Positions 1-10,935 of a stretch of DNA of 64,000 nt are shown in pieces. Numbering within the stretch: position 1 is the stretch's first letter; each line of letters starts with the position of its first letter. The notes under the pieces are model-generated. The model did not search any database and had not been told where the DNA came from. It worked only from the letters and a program-made list of their open reading frames with translations. This stretch comes from Distichodus sexfasciatus (lineage: Eukaryota; Chordata; Actinopteri; Characiformes; Distichodontidae): assembly GCA_032718565.1 (NCBI GenBank), contig JAVGVS010000231.1, positions 499,548-563,547 on the forward strand. The letters run 5' to 3'. Both the position numbers and the translations under genes were made by a program.

Positions 1-280
1 GCAGCCGACATGGGGATCAAACCCAGACCCGTCTTCCTGTGAGGTGGTAGCACTGATCACCGCGCCACTGTGCACCCTGTTCTAAAACACTCAAAGTATT
101 TAGCAGTGTAGATTTATCTCAAATAAACACAAGTTCTAAAATAAATGAAAACAACCAGAAAAATGATCAAACTGTTAAACACTGCAGCGTCCACACTGCC
201 TTCACCCCGCCTTCGACATCCATCCCACCAGGTAGCTGAGCCTGAGTATGGCCAGCTGTGTGTTACGTACTCTCTCATTA

Positions 281-495
281 GGGGCAGTTGGTGGCGTAAC
301 GGTAGGGTGTTCGCGCTGTGATCAGAAGGTCGCAGGTTCGAATCCAGGGCCGGCAAAGTTACCACTGAGGTACTGATGAGCCAGGCACCGTCCCCGAGCA
401 CTGCTCCCCGGGCGCTTGTTAGCTGACCATGCAGAGGTCACATTTGGTTGTGGTGCACTGTGTGCTGTGCTGTGTGACAAATAATGACTCACTTT
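281..495 (+). mobile_element. tRNA-derived SINE, family 1
   Basis: Head GGGGCAGTTGGTGGCGTAAC carries an A box (TGGCGTAACGG) and a perfect B box GGTTCGAATCC near 337. The body (ACCACTGAGGTACTGATGAG) and tail (GACAAATAATGACTCAC) recur in at least a dozen other copies here. It is one of the most complete copies. Confidence 0.8.
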
Positions 496-497
496 CT

Positions 498-783
498 GTC
501 ATGCACACTCTGAGCACGCGCCCGGAACGAGGACTGGGAATGAGTCAGCGTGGTCGGGAAGTGTAAAAGGAGTCTTTTTCTTGCGGCTCGCCGCTCAGTC
601 ATTGAGTCACCAGCCCAACTCTCCGATTCATTTCGGCGTCTACTGTGAGTACTGTGAGTTATCTGGTTTTCTCCTCGATTGAGTGTGTGTCTGAAAGAAC
701 GCGGATTCTCGTGGGAATCCTTGCTCTACACGTTAGAGAGTTCTTATATCAAATCGCGTGGTACTCCTACCTACTCGCGTTCA
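498..783 (+). mobile_element. LTR-like fragment, plus-strand copy
   Basis: Begins TGTCATGCACACT, followed by a TATA-like GTGTAAAAGGAGTC (about 560-573) and then a conserved CGCTCAGTCATTGAGTCA (589-606). It is clearly homologous to the minus-strand fragment at 2690-2979 up to the TACTCGCG near 780. A TG start and a TATA box with downstream transcribed sequence suggest the 5' part of an LTR; no coding region, primer-binding site or end was found, so the class is uncertain. Related sequence may continue to about 1060. Confidence 0.45.
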
Positions 784-1860
784 CACCACGTTTGGATTAA
801 CCATCCACGCTACATGGGCCTCGTCAGATCACTGACACTGTCATTATCACCTTCATCTGTCTCTCTCCGTTCAGTCTGCATCCTGATTCAATTTTCATGT
901 TCCTGTTCATTGGACATTTACGACTGGACTTACTATTGGTTATCATTTGTTTGGTTAATCCCCTTCACTCATTGCTCCTGGTTTTCCCCTCACCGTTACA
1001 CTCCATGTCGTCTATGCTTCAGTGTTTTTACTAAAGACCACCACCATGACCAGTCAGGCTCATTCATGCATCATCTGGACCTGGAGTTTACAAGGCCAGC
1101 CAGTGTGTGTGTGTGTGTGTGTGTTTGTGTTGACTCCTGCCTCTGTGTCCTCTCTTCAGAGGGAAACCCAGCACACTGCGACACATTTAAACACCGGAAT
1201 ATTACACAACTGCACAACTGAAGAAAACAAAGCAACCTAAAGTTTTGCAGAAACTCATGTGCAGTAAAGTGTGTGTAGAAGCGCTCAGCAGTGTTCATAA
1301 AATCTCAAATAAGAAAACTTTGGTGAACATTAGAATCCTGGTGAAAAGTGTGTGAGTGGATGTAACGAGCACATTTCGCTTGGTGAATGAGGCCCAACGT
1401 TCAAACTCAAAGTAATGTCAGTTCCAACTTTTTAACATGCACCTCTCCTCCATCTCCCTCTGCTCCTGCTGTGCTGTGCAGGTTCCTGGCTCGCGGCCCG
1501 CCGTCCCGACCTGCACCGTCCTGAACACTGGCGTCTGCTCATTAGACAGTTTACCCTTGCAGAGGCACAGGGTTAATTGGATTTGTAACTGTAATGTTAT
1601 TACTGAGTAGAAGATTGTAATCCCTTTACTGAGAAAAGTAATAATATTAATTAATAATAATGCTATAATCATCACGTAATAATACTGTAACAACACACCA
1701 ACAATGACGGAGAACTCGTTAACCTCTGATTTAGTGTGAGTGTGTGTGCTAACACACTCATGTCTTATCCAGTACTCGCCAAAAGTGTGTGTGTAGTATG
1801 TAATGTGTGTGTGTCTATGTGTTAACACACTCAGGTCTCGCTCCAGTACTCGTCCAAAGC

Positions 1861-1900
1861 ATGTGCGTGTGTGTGTAAGTGTGTATATGTGTGTGTGGAC
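1861..1900 (-). promoter_or_regulatory. CA-rich tract after the EC1 exon donor
   Basis: In transcript sense the donor GTGAGTGTGTC is followed within 9 nt by CACACACACATATACACACT and further CA units. It is complementary to the UG tract upstream of the same exon, about 180 nt away. CA-rich intronic tracts are known hnRNP L sites; action here is inference. Confidence 0.5.
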
Positions 1901-1908
1901 ACACTCAC

Positions 1909-2069
1909 GTCTCGGTCCAGTACTCGTCCGGTGCTGTTGAGGTAGAGTCTCTGTAGAGCCGGGTCCAGGATCACCCAGTAGTCGTAGTTGTCCAGCAGTG
2001 TGAGGGAGATGGTCCGGCCTGGATCCTGCGCTCGCCCGTTTATCTGCATGTTCTCCACCAGCACCGTGC
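1909..2069 (-). CDS. pcdh15: pcdh15 exon: core of EC1 with VLDRD motif
   Basis: A 161-nt minus-strand exon with acceptor TTTTGTAG and donor GTGAGT. It completes a glycine codon and then encodes 53 residues. Recognisable stretches are TVLVENMQINGRA, ISLTLLDNYDYWVILDP and LYLNSTGRVLDRD. The matching mammalian protocadherin-15 exon, as I recall it, has TILVDNMLIKGTA, a DNVDYWVLLDP stretch and LFLNSTGRVLDRD, with exactly 53 codons. This is most of EC1, the outermost cadherin repeat that forms the handshake with CDH23. The VLDRD end corresponds to the LDRE-type calcium-ligand motif of cadherin repeats, and NST is a possible N-glycosylation site. It ends in phase 0. The next exon, continuing EC1, is not in bases 1-1908. 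Splice signals are flanked by (UG)n upstream and (CA)n downstream in the transcript sense. Confidence 0.95.
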
Positions 2070-2076
2070 CTACAAA

Positions 2077-2098
2077 ACACACACACACACACACACAT
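2077..2098 (-). promoter_or_regulatory. (UG)n tract at the acceptor of the EC1 exon
   Basis: In transcript sense about eleven GT repeats are followed by TTTTGTAG and the exon. There is almost no ordinary pyrimidine tract, so the UG repeat and four Ts form the 3' splice-site context. This resembles the (TG)m(T)n arrangement before CFTR exon 9, where the UG tract binds TDP-43 and lowers inclusion (established for human CFTR; here inference). Confidence 0.6.
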
Positions 2099-2397
2099 CT
2101 GAATTAATATACATCACACTCACACACACTGTTATGTCCCAGGATTAACCTGATACATTAGAGGAGTCCAGCACAAACCAGCACCAGGGACACACCGCAA
2201 TTAGAGCAAGCGATATTAAAAGTGAGGATATTTCTGGTCCAGGTCAACGTCTGTCTGGTGAAACAGTATGCCGTTATTTTTGTGCTAAGATTCTGAGTGT
2301 GCGGTAGAACTTTCAGTGTGTTTCACAAGTGAGATAAGACAACACACATACTGTAGACTCAGTGCATCATGAGGATGAGTGTACAGCTGTAAACATG

Positions 2398-2585
2398 GCG
2401 TTGCAGGATAAATAGTGCTGCAGTACGAGGCTTCATTAGCACAACCATCATAAATATCCAGCCATCAGCGCGTGAGCGCTCCATCCTGTGAAAAATGCAT
2501 CAGCTGTAAATGAGCAACGTGATCAACGATATCCAGCCGGCTGAAGCCTCCACACTCTCTTGATATAATCGAGCTTCACCTTCCC
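2398..2585. promoter_or_regulatory. Possible conserved element near the EC1 exon
   Basis: Unique sequence about 330 bp upstream of the EC1 exon in transcript sense, with GGCTTCATTAGCACAACCAT, ATAAATATCCAGCCATCAGC and TGAAAAATGCATCAGCTGTA (E-box CAGCTG). Conservation is untested. Confidence 0.25.
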
Positions 2586-2689
2586 TTCACTTTAGATGAG
2601 AGTACCTGCTAAATGTCAGTGATCTGATAAAGATCTGGCAGAAACGCTAACAGTTAGCTGTTAGCCGCTAGCCGTTAGCCAGTGTAGGT

Positions 2690-2979
2690 AGCCGGAGCGC
2701 GAGTAGGTAGGACGGCCACGTGAGTTGATATAAGAACTCTCTCCACTAGGAGCAAGATTTCCCACAAGAAACCGCGTTCTATAAGACACACACTCAATCA
2801 AGGAGATGAACCAAATAAGTGGAGCACTCACAGCTGAAGCTGAAATGAATGGGAGTTGGGCCAGGTTGACTCAATGACTGAGCGAAGCGCCACCACGAAA
2901 TGACTCCTTTTATACTTCCTGAACCGCGACCGACCGACCAGGGTCCTAGAGCCGGACGCGTTACGCAGTGTGCGTGACA
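2690..2979 (-). mobile_element. LTR-like fragment, minus-strand copy
   Basis: Read on the minus strand it begins TGTCACGCACACTGCG and has a clean TATAAAAGGAGTCATTTC followed by CGCTCAGTCATTGAGTCA. It aligns with the plus-strand copy at 498-783 and is truncated near 2690. The two copies face each other and enclose the EC1 exon (1909-2069). Confidence 0.45.
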
Positions 2980-2993
2980 CTAAATGCCCTTGG

Positions 2994-3250
2994 GGCTGAA
3001 ATGATTATTAGAATAACTCAAATAATTTGTTTACAAAAAATGGTTGAGGCAATTTTTCTAGAATCGAAGCTTTGCTTAATACTTTTCTCTTGCTAGAGCA
3101 TGCTCAGCTTGTGTTTCACACAGACGCTTATTAGTGACGTGCAACGTTTCCAGTGGCGCAATGAAAGACCTGATTCCTCTATATGTGAAAGTATTTGTGA
3201 GATATTCTGTGCACAAAAATAGAAGTAATAATGACATTTGAACGTGAGTG
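2994..3250 (+). mobile_element. hAT-type relic, GCTGAAACGATTAT family
   Basis: Left end GGCTGAAATGATTATTAGAA, then AATGGTTGAGGCAATTTTTC and ATTAGTGACGTGCAACGTTT. The same order is seen at 5555 and 51321. Truncated on the right. Confidence 0.6.
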
Positions 3251-3258
3251 ATTATATA

Positions 3259-3509
3259 AGTTTATATGACCTCAGGAGCCGAAAGTCTCTGAAAGTGAGT
3301 GATTATTTGTCATTGTGTACACACCACAGCACAGCACACAGTGCACCACAGCCACATGTGAGCTCTGCATTTGACCCATTCATGAAGGAGCAGTGGGCAC
3401 CCAGGGGGCAGTCCCTGGGGACGGTACCTTGCTCATGGTCTAGGACTTGAACCAGCGACCTTCTGATCACGAAATAAACCCGCTAATCATTACGCTACCA
3501 ACTGCCCCA
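3259..3509 (-). mobile_element. SINE family 1 with extended tail
   Basis: Full minus-strand copy with tail (GTGAGTGATTATTTGTCATT), body and head (CTACCAACTGCCCC). About 44 bp beyond the tail (3259-3302, TATATGACCTCAGGAGCCGA) are shared almost exactly with the copy at 13273, so the two may descend from one source with a longer 3' end. Confidence 0.75.
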
Positions 3510-4386
3510 ACATAATGTGAGGTTATAATGTGTATGATTTCTGATATTTTTATTTTGGATCGAGTTATGGACTTTATTGAATCGTTGTACTGATGTAGAC
3601 TGATGTATCATTACACGCTGCTGTTAGCCTCAGATACAAAAAGATGTCACTTCAGACACACTTCTGCTAGAGATGGAACTGTTTTCTGTTTCTATATTAA
3701 AATCAATATTAAACTCTGTATTTGAACTGATGACGCTCTCTCATAAGCACCACACTGCATTGGTTTTATTACTGTCTGTCTGCCGAGTCTCTCTACAGTA
3801 GATTCAGCTCTTCTCGTCCTCATTTACTCATCACGCTACAGACTTCTTGATTATTCAAGATTCTTCATTCATCACATACAAGCTTATACAAGTGCAACAT
3901 GCAGAGAAATGAGCTCTGATCATTCTTAAAACTGCACAAATTGCAATAGTTAATAATTTGGTCAGTAAATTAAGTTAATAATTAGATTAAATTATAAAAG
4001 AGCTCAAAAATAACTACATGTAAATTAACCAAATGTTAAGTCAAAAGTGACAACTTAGAAACAAATATAAATTGTTTGCAGAATACATAAAAAGCTTTTA
4101 AAAACTCATCAACTTCATCTTAGCGTTTAAACCTGAGCATTTTAATTATGGTGTTTTATTTTTGCATTTGTTTGAAGGTGATTTTTATTTATTAGTTATT
4201 TTTATTGATTTTTTCCCAAGTTCATATAACTGTATTCTTTATAAACTGCATCTTCAAAGTGTTCTTCATCTAAATATTCGTATTATCAATTTAGATATTT
4301 TATTCATTTTTCTTTGAGGTTTTATTTACCATCATTTCTTTTATCTGTCTATTTACTACTAATTTCTGAAATATAATTTAATAATA

Positions 4387-4388
<2 letters not shown>

Positions 4389-4472
<84 letters not shown>
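4389..4472. repeat. (AT)n microsatellite
   Basis: About 80 bp of uninterrupted alternating TA, followed by ATGGATATATTT. Self-complementary and able to form a cruciform. Confidence 0.95.
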
Positions 4473-4474
<2 letters not shown>

Positions 4475-4544
4475 ATATATTTACATAATATATTAATATT
4501 ATTTCTTTTAGCAAATTCATATTCCTCAAGATGCTCTTAGTTGC

Positions 4545-4615
4545 TTGTTGGTATCGTAATGGTAGGGTGTTTGCTCCGTGATCAGGAGGTTACAGGTTGG
4601 AATCCAGGGCAACTA
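4545..4615 (+). mobile_element. SINE family 1, head fragment
   Basis: tRNA-like head only: TTGGTATCGTAATGGTAGGG and a decayed B box (GGTTGGAATCC). Confidence 0.6.
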
Positions 4616-5554
4616 AACACTCCAAAAAATAATAAAAGTGCCAACTCTAAGCCCAGCTGTAGACATTTAAAAAGAGAGAAATGTAATGAGACTCTGTTTT
4701 CAACTGTGTAATATTCATCCTTCTTGCAAATAGCATTTTAGTCCTTGTACATATATGAATAATCTCATGCTTTCCTGCTTTCCATTGTAATTTTACTCCT
4801 ACTTTAAATGATGCCCACTTCCCTTCTCACACTGCAACGTCCTCTGTGTATGATAATGTGCATTATAAATAAACTTGCTCTACTCTGACTGTAGGATGAA
4901 ATCACTCTTCCTGCAGCTTGCATAACAATTACATCCTCTCTTAACTCTCCCACATCATTTACTGCAGTTTGAACACGTCACTCTCCCAGAGGACAACCTG
5001 CTGCTGAGGAATGACTCCACTTTAGAAACCTCGCTGCACGAACTCTCCAGAACAGAGCAACGTGGCAGCATGAGGGAGGGAGCTGTGTGCTGACACTCTT
5101 ACAAACTTCATTTTGGATCAGTGCTACAGGCTTGCTGATCACTGATGTATTGATTAGTGTATCGTTACTGCACTACTGCTGTGTCAGATGCAAAAATACA
5201 AACTGTTTCCTCGTGTTCCTGCAACATGACGACAAGTACAGAGTGGTAGAAAGAGTACTGACTAGTTCTACTTAAATACAAAGTGCTGTAACATGGCTGA
5301 AATCACACTCAGTTACTAATGCCAAAAGCAAAGGCACAAAAGTACTATCAGGCTTCTTCAGTGCTGATCTCAGGGTTAAATCGAAAGTTAGTACTTTTTA
5401 AATATAATTTTGACTGAAATGATGTCAGTACTACCGGGTACTTCAGCCGAGAGGACATTAATGGATTCAAGTGAAAAGTTTAAATTAATCCCAATTAACT
5501 TAACAATGCAGTTTTTACATTTCCAGCAGCAATAGATGTAGAAACAGAGTGATT

Positions 5555-6309
5555 TTGCTGAAACGATTATTTGAATAGAATTTAATGAATCAGGATTACA
5601 AAAAGTTTAGTGCTTTTCTAGAATCTGCTTCAGTTTATGTATATTTAAATCGCTACAGATACGCCGCTGTGTTTCACACAGACGCTTATTAATGACGCAC
5701 AATATCTTCAGTGGCGCAAATTTTTCTGTATATGAACGTATGTGTGAGATATTCCGCACAAAACATAAGTAAATGACATAAAACGCTAAGAAAATGATAT
5801 TTCTTTTTTTATGTATGTAAACACGCTTGTTTGTAGGTTACTATTACCGCTAAACGCTTCTGTTTCCGTCAAACGCCCCTTTAGATATATAGGTTAAAAC
5901 TTAATTAGCTGATAAATAACCAAACAACCAGCGTTCCACTCACAATACAGCCATTTATTAAGATTTTCACATCGATTTTTTTTTCATAGTTTACAATAAC
6001 CCTTTATTGGGAAGCGGCTCCGTGGCGTGCGCAGGGGATTGTGGGAAATGCAGTTCTCTTCCAGAAAGGCCAAAAGTAACTCATTTTATTGGCCAAATTG
6101 GTTCAAAATGACCCTTGAACTTCATGTTTCTTCATTTCACTGAATACAACATAAAGCTGTGAGTATGACTAATCCTACTCATAGTACACAGACTGGTATT
6201 AAATAAACGTATTGTCATTTTTAATTTGCATTTTTTATCTGACATTTTATTAATCGATAAAATAATCGAGTAAACTATTATAAAAAATAGTCATTTGTTG
6301 CAGCCCTAT
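5555..6309 (+). mobile_element. hAT-type element, GCTGAAACGATTAT family
   Basis: Left end TGCTGAAACGATTATTTGAA and right end AATCGATAAAATAATCGAGT ... TTGTTGCAGCCCTA give opposed ATTATTCGA-like ends. It is the fullest copy of this family here (about 750 bp). No transposase frame remains, so it is non-autonomous. Confidence 0.6.
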
Positions 6310-7055
6310 ATTTTACTGCAGTCATCTCTAATTTATGCAAAATTTAAGGGTGTCATTTTGTTTACCATGTCAGCGGTTGCCGAGGGAGAAAGCGCGTGCG
6401 TGGAGAAGTCGACTGTGTCGCTGGACTGTGTGACTGCACTTTAATCAAATCAACGCAGGCTGCCTCTGCCTCCAGAGTCTGACTTACAGGTCTTCCCCTA
6501 AATTCACTCACCACTCTATAGACTTTGGGCCAGCTCTCCTCAGTCGAGGATTAAGCCTAGTCGAGACTACCTTGAGCTTGAATGTCCAAATAGTCCAAGA
6601 CTCAGGCTTAATCCATGAGGAGGAACCCACAAATTGCATATGTTTAAGATTCTTTATTTCATCACACATGGCCAGTACAACATGTAGAGTAAAGTGACAC
6701 CTGTTCATTCCTACAAAGATGGAAAGTTTCTTGTTCTAACTGGAAGGTAAAGTTAGTAATTGGGGTTTAAAAACAGAAGCTGAGAGTAACTAGTGAAGCA
6801 GCTTGGTATGAGGATCACGACCCAGACGGCACCATTACAGGGTTCAAGATGGGGTTCCAACAACACACACACTGCAGCCACAAGGGAGGCTTCAAAGCAA
6901 ACACACCTACAGCAGCAGGTCAGTGTGCATCCGGACAGCAGTGGACCCAGTGAGCTTAATTATGTTTGATCTGAGAAAAAGTGGAGCAGCGGTCAGCAGA
7001 ACCAAGAGTCAGGAGCACACACTCAACGCAAGATAGAAATATACGTGCACTTTAC

Positions 7056-7450
7056 ATACACACACACACACCACGCACACACACACACACACACACAACA
7101 CAATTTTCATAAGAATATGAGGAGACTTGAGATTTCAAAGTCGGTGCAATGTACCAGTGTTTTTATTTATCCAGTAACAGTGTAATCAGGTCAAAGTCCC
7201 CATTATGAGGGTATACAAACACTCACGCACACACACACACACACACACGCACTTGTAAGAATATGAGCATGATGACTTATTCGATTTTATAAGTGGAGGT
7301 TACGTCTGAAGAAGTAAGTGTCCTGCAGTGATTAACTTTGTGGGGACTTGGATTTACATCTCCACAATCAAACAGGTCCCCACCTTGTTGCTGTTCAATC
7401 AGGTCAAAGTCCCCATATTGTGAGATTTACAAACACACACACACACACGT
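7056..7450. repeat. Three (CA)n tracts
   Basis: CA runs at about 7056-7100, 7215-7250 and 7430-7450. The sequences around the last two share TCAGGTCAAAGTCCCCAT (near 7187 and 7398), so part of this region looks duplicated. Confidence 0.7.
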
Positions 7451-7481
7451 GTACATATATATATATATATATACATTAAGC

Positions 7482-8330
7482 ATTAAGGGTTGACCGATTA
7501 TTGGGGGTTGACATTTATTATTTTGTTTAGATTATTTAGTATCAGTGTCTACATACAAGTGGATCAAGTAGTTTTGTGTAGATGGGTAGGATTCAATGAG
7601 GAGTGTGGAAATCTCCTCATATCGCACATTGTAGATTCATTCTGACAGACAAAGCACATTAAGAATGGACAGGAAAGTCAACAACACGTGAGAGAAAGAA
7701 AAAAAGGGGATGCAACGACAGCAAAAGTAAAGAAGCAAACAAACAAACAAGAACAAAACCACAAAAAACAGACAAAAAGTATAAAGATAAAAAAAGATTA
7801 ACCCTAAATTTAGAATGAATAAATATATATTATAACATGCACCCATGTACATACAACTGTATTCCCTACCTAACACACCAACCACTCATCAAGCCATCTA
7901 ATGTCTCATTTGGCAACGCTTCTATGATTACAGTATGTCACACTAGTAGTAGCTAGTCAACACTGGGAGTTTGTTATACACCACACCACACACACAGGCG
8001 GAAGCCCCAAGAAGGAGGAGGAGGAGAGTTTAATCCAAATATTGCGTTTGGTCGGTTCCGTTAACTCTGTCATAATAACCAGTATCGATCGAATTCTCTA
8101 CTCCTGTACACCGCCCTGTGTGTTTGAAACTATAGCACAGGGATATCATAAAATAAATCTCAACATTTTTTGGTGTAAATACATTAAAGTAACTTGACAT
8201 TATCTTTGGACACCAGCAATAATCATTTTTATTTTGATGACATAACAATATATCCATATCAGAGTCAGACGTGCCCCTTGCCAGCTGTGATGTCTGCTAC
8301 TAGTTTAAACTCGCCTAGGTTTTTAAAAGG
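7482..8330. mobile_element. Dispersed repeat, GGTTGACCGATTAT family
   Basis: GGGTTGACCGATTATTGGGG near 7488 and the stretch ACTAGTAGTAGCTAGTCAAC ... GAAGGAGGAGGAGGAGAG (7940-8025) both match the repeat at 63637-64000, with unrelated sequence between. The ends of the element are not certain. Confidence 0.4.
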
Positions 8331-8766
8331 TTTTGGGTCAGCACACCCATAGCTTCAATTCGATTGGTTCCATTGGACTGCCTGGACGCCCAGATTACAG
8401 AGCTGTAATAGCTAATGGTGATATTTTGATGAATCCAAAATTGAAGTATTTTCTATGATAAACTGTTTAATAAACTGTTTATGTAATAAAATGTTTTGGT
8501 AGTTTGTTGTCCCTCTTCATCAGTATGACACACAAATTAAAAAGGATTCATATAATACTGTCCAAACCCACTTTGCTAGGATTTTCCAAACTTTTGAGGG
8601 TTAGTGTAGATAATCATATATTGATCTTTAACTGATACTTACTATCAATTTCACATTCTAAATGTCAACAGAGAGATAGTTTTCCTGGACTGAGTTGAGG
8701 TTACTCAGATGGCCAACAACAGTTTTAGTCTCTTCTGGGATTTGAACCTTCAGTCTTATGTTTTGG

Positions 8767-8951
8767 GTGGTGATGGTCTAGTGATAGGGTTACTCACCTC
8801 TGGACCAGCAAGTTGTGGGCTTGAATCCTACCTCCAGCGCTAATACCACTGAGACCCTGAGCAAGACCCTTAACCCCAAGCTGCTGCAGGAAGACTGACC
8901 CTGAGACTAGAATGGAAGAGGTTCAGCATAAGAATATCTGTGAAATGTAAA
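8767..8951 (+). mobile_element. tRNA-derived SINE, family 2
   Basis: Head GGTGATGGTCTAGTGATAGG (A-box-like), B-box-like GGCTTGAATCC and body AGCAAGACCCTTAACCCCAA recur in about ten other copies. The end GTGAAATGTAAATG is the usual tail. Confidence 0.65.
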
Positions 8952-9039
8952 TGTTCTAACAGTGAGTTCTCAGTCACTACGACTATCTCCCTGGACTTTA
9001 TGGAGCACATTAAATTGTTGACCACTGCACCAATAGCAT

Positions 9040-9420
9040 CAATACTGAAGTCGTTCTTGTGCTTCCTATGCTGTTTCCTCGACCATGCAGCCTATTTTCT
9101 TCCTCTAAAAGGCATTGAGGAGATTAATGTCAGCCGTCGGGAGAGTCAGTCAAACAATGTTCAACATGAGTGCTGCTGCTACGCCTGCCCTGAAACGTAC
9201 CGGGCGCTTCATAATGCAGCCACGCATCGAATTAACAATCCCGGCACCATGCATTTTGTGGATTTATCCTTGTTTATGGTGATGTTTGGGCCATTAGTTT
9301 GGGACGACAGGTTTAATTTGATGGAGGCCATCAAGTGCGTTGAGAGCGCGGCGGGTGGCAGAGGCACGGAGCCTTCAGGAACTCATCTGTCTTTAGTGGA
9401 ACACAACTAAAACGGGCCAA
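9040..9420. promoter_or_regulatory. Possible conserved element in the 17-kb intron
   Basis: Complex, repeat-free sequence standing out from AT-rich surroundings: GGCATTGAGGAGATTAATGT, GCTTCATAATGCAGCCACGC, CGAATTAACAATCCCGG and TTTAATTTGATGGAGGCCAT. An open plus-strand frame of 156 codons (8940-9410) spans it but also runs through the end of a SINE and has no recognised domain or splice context, so I favour a noncoding element. Confidence 0.3.
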
Positions 9421-9779
9421 CAAAGGCCTCGTTTAGAGAACTATTAGTGAGCAGCTACAGCTAATTAGGACCAGCCCCCAAAAATAACATTATTAAAGTC
9501 ATTCCCAGTGCAGAAGCACAGCACCTGTTTTGAGAGAACTTTACTCCTTATCTAACCGGTGGTGTACACAGCGCCTTAAACCCCGACTCAAGTAAAAGAG
9601 CAGTTGCAAAGAAAATGACTTCAGTAAAAGTTAAACATTCCACATGTACCTGAGTCACGCGTCTGATGTGCACAGTGCATAAATATTAAAAGCATTCTGT
9701 TTGTATTAGTACGAGTTAGTTATTATCAGAGACACAACTCAAAGCTGGTGCGACACCTCAAATTGCTTCCATTCCAATA

Positions 9780-10340
9780 CGGTGCCTGAGAGACCTGACT
9801 GCAGCTCTAAAAAACTACCAAGCAACAAAACACACACTACACAAATTCACCAAAATGACAACACACACTGCACACACACAGACGCACTGCAAATACACAA
9901 AACACATGCAGCAAGAACAATCCCATCACCATCAACAACAACAACAACGACTACACCATCTCTCCCAATAACGACGCCACCGCCACCACCAACACCACCA
10001 TCATCAAGAACAATCACCAGAACAATGACACAAACACAGCAGCAGCTAACATCATTAGACTACTACACCGCTAGCTGCACATAACACCAACCACACCTAC
10101 AGCAACACTGCCAACAACACCAACACCAACAAACAAGAACAACACCAACAACGACGACGACAAAACCTCCAGCACCATCATCACAAACGCATCATGACAA
10201 ATACAGTGACACTAAAAACACCAACACTGACGACAACACCTACAACCACAAGAGTGAAAAACACAACAATCACAAAAGCAACAATACCAACTACAACATA
10301 ACCTCCACAACTAACAATCACCATGACAACAATCACATTC
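9780..10340 (+). repeat. A/C-rich low-complexity stretch
   Basis: The plus strand is strongly depleted in G, made of ACAACA, CACCACCA and similar words. It is continuous in composition with the CAC/CAT tract at 10600, so about 1.1 kb shows strong strand asymmetry. No gene. Confidence 0.7.
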
Positions 10341-10599
10341 TCTCCACAGATGACTTCTAAAACCATGTTCACATTTGCAATTATTTTAAATCTGTTGTGC
10401 AGACAGTCATAAAACATTTCACTGCAGGTCGTAGTGGGTTAGCGCAACTTGATACACACAACACACACAAGACAGTGACAGTATGGAGGGCAGCAGAAGT
10501 AGAGCAGGGGAGGGTTTGGCTCAGCGTCAGTCTAATCCAGAAAAGTGGCAGGTGCTTGACCATAATCCCACATTCAACACACTCTGATGTAATTACACC

Positions 10600-10935
10600 A
10601 CCACCAACATCACCACCACCATCATCACCATCATCATCATCATCATCATCACCACATCATCATCATCACCATCATCATCATCACCATCATCACCATCATC
10701 ATCACCATCATCATCACCACCATCACCACCACCATCACCATCATCACCATCACCACCATCACCACCATCACCACCACCATCACCACCACCATCACCAACA
10801 CCATCACCACCATCACCACCACCATCATCATCATCACATCATCACCATCACCACCATCAACACCATCATCACCATCACCACCATCACCACCATCATCACC
10901 ATCACCACCATCACCACCACCACCATCACCATCAT
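10600..10935 (+). repeat. (CAC/CAT)n trinucleotide tract
   Basis: About 335 bp of CAC and CAT triplets, ending in a CA run (10936-10955). It creates a histidine-rich open frame in one direction and valine/methionine-rich frames in the other, with no other coding sign. Confidence 0.9.

Larger units (their letters stand above)
1..1908 (-). other. pcdh15 intron after the EC1 exon (partial)
   Basis: Starts in transcript sense with GTGAGTGTGTCC and runs out of the window. It contains a CA-rich tract beside the donor (about 1861-1900), another TG/CA tract at 1105-1132, the LTR-like fragment (498-783) and a SINE (281-495). I see no further pcdh15 exon on the minus strand here. The 180-codon plus-strand frame at 679-1221 runs through the LTR-like fragment and a CA tract and is not supported as a gene. 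The stretch 1140-1860 is AT-rich unique-looking sequence with no feature I can name. Confidence 0.7.

Noticed and set aside
281..355. tRNA gene (A and B boxes present)
   Set aside because: The same head recurs many times joined to one common body and tail, so these are SINE promoters, not functional tRNA genes.
679..1221. 180-codon plus-strand frame
   Set aside because: Starts in an LTR-like fragment and ends through a GT/CA tract, with no recognisable domain and no matching frame in the second copy.
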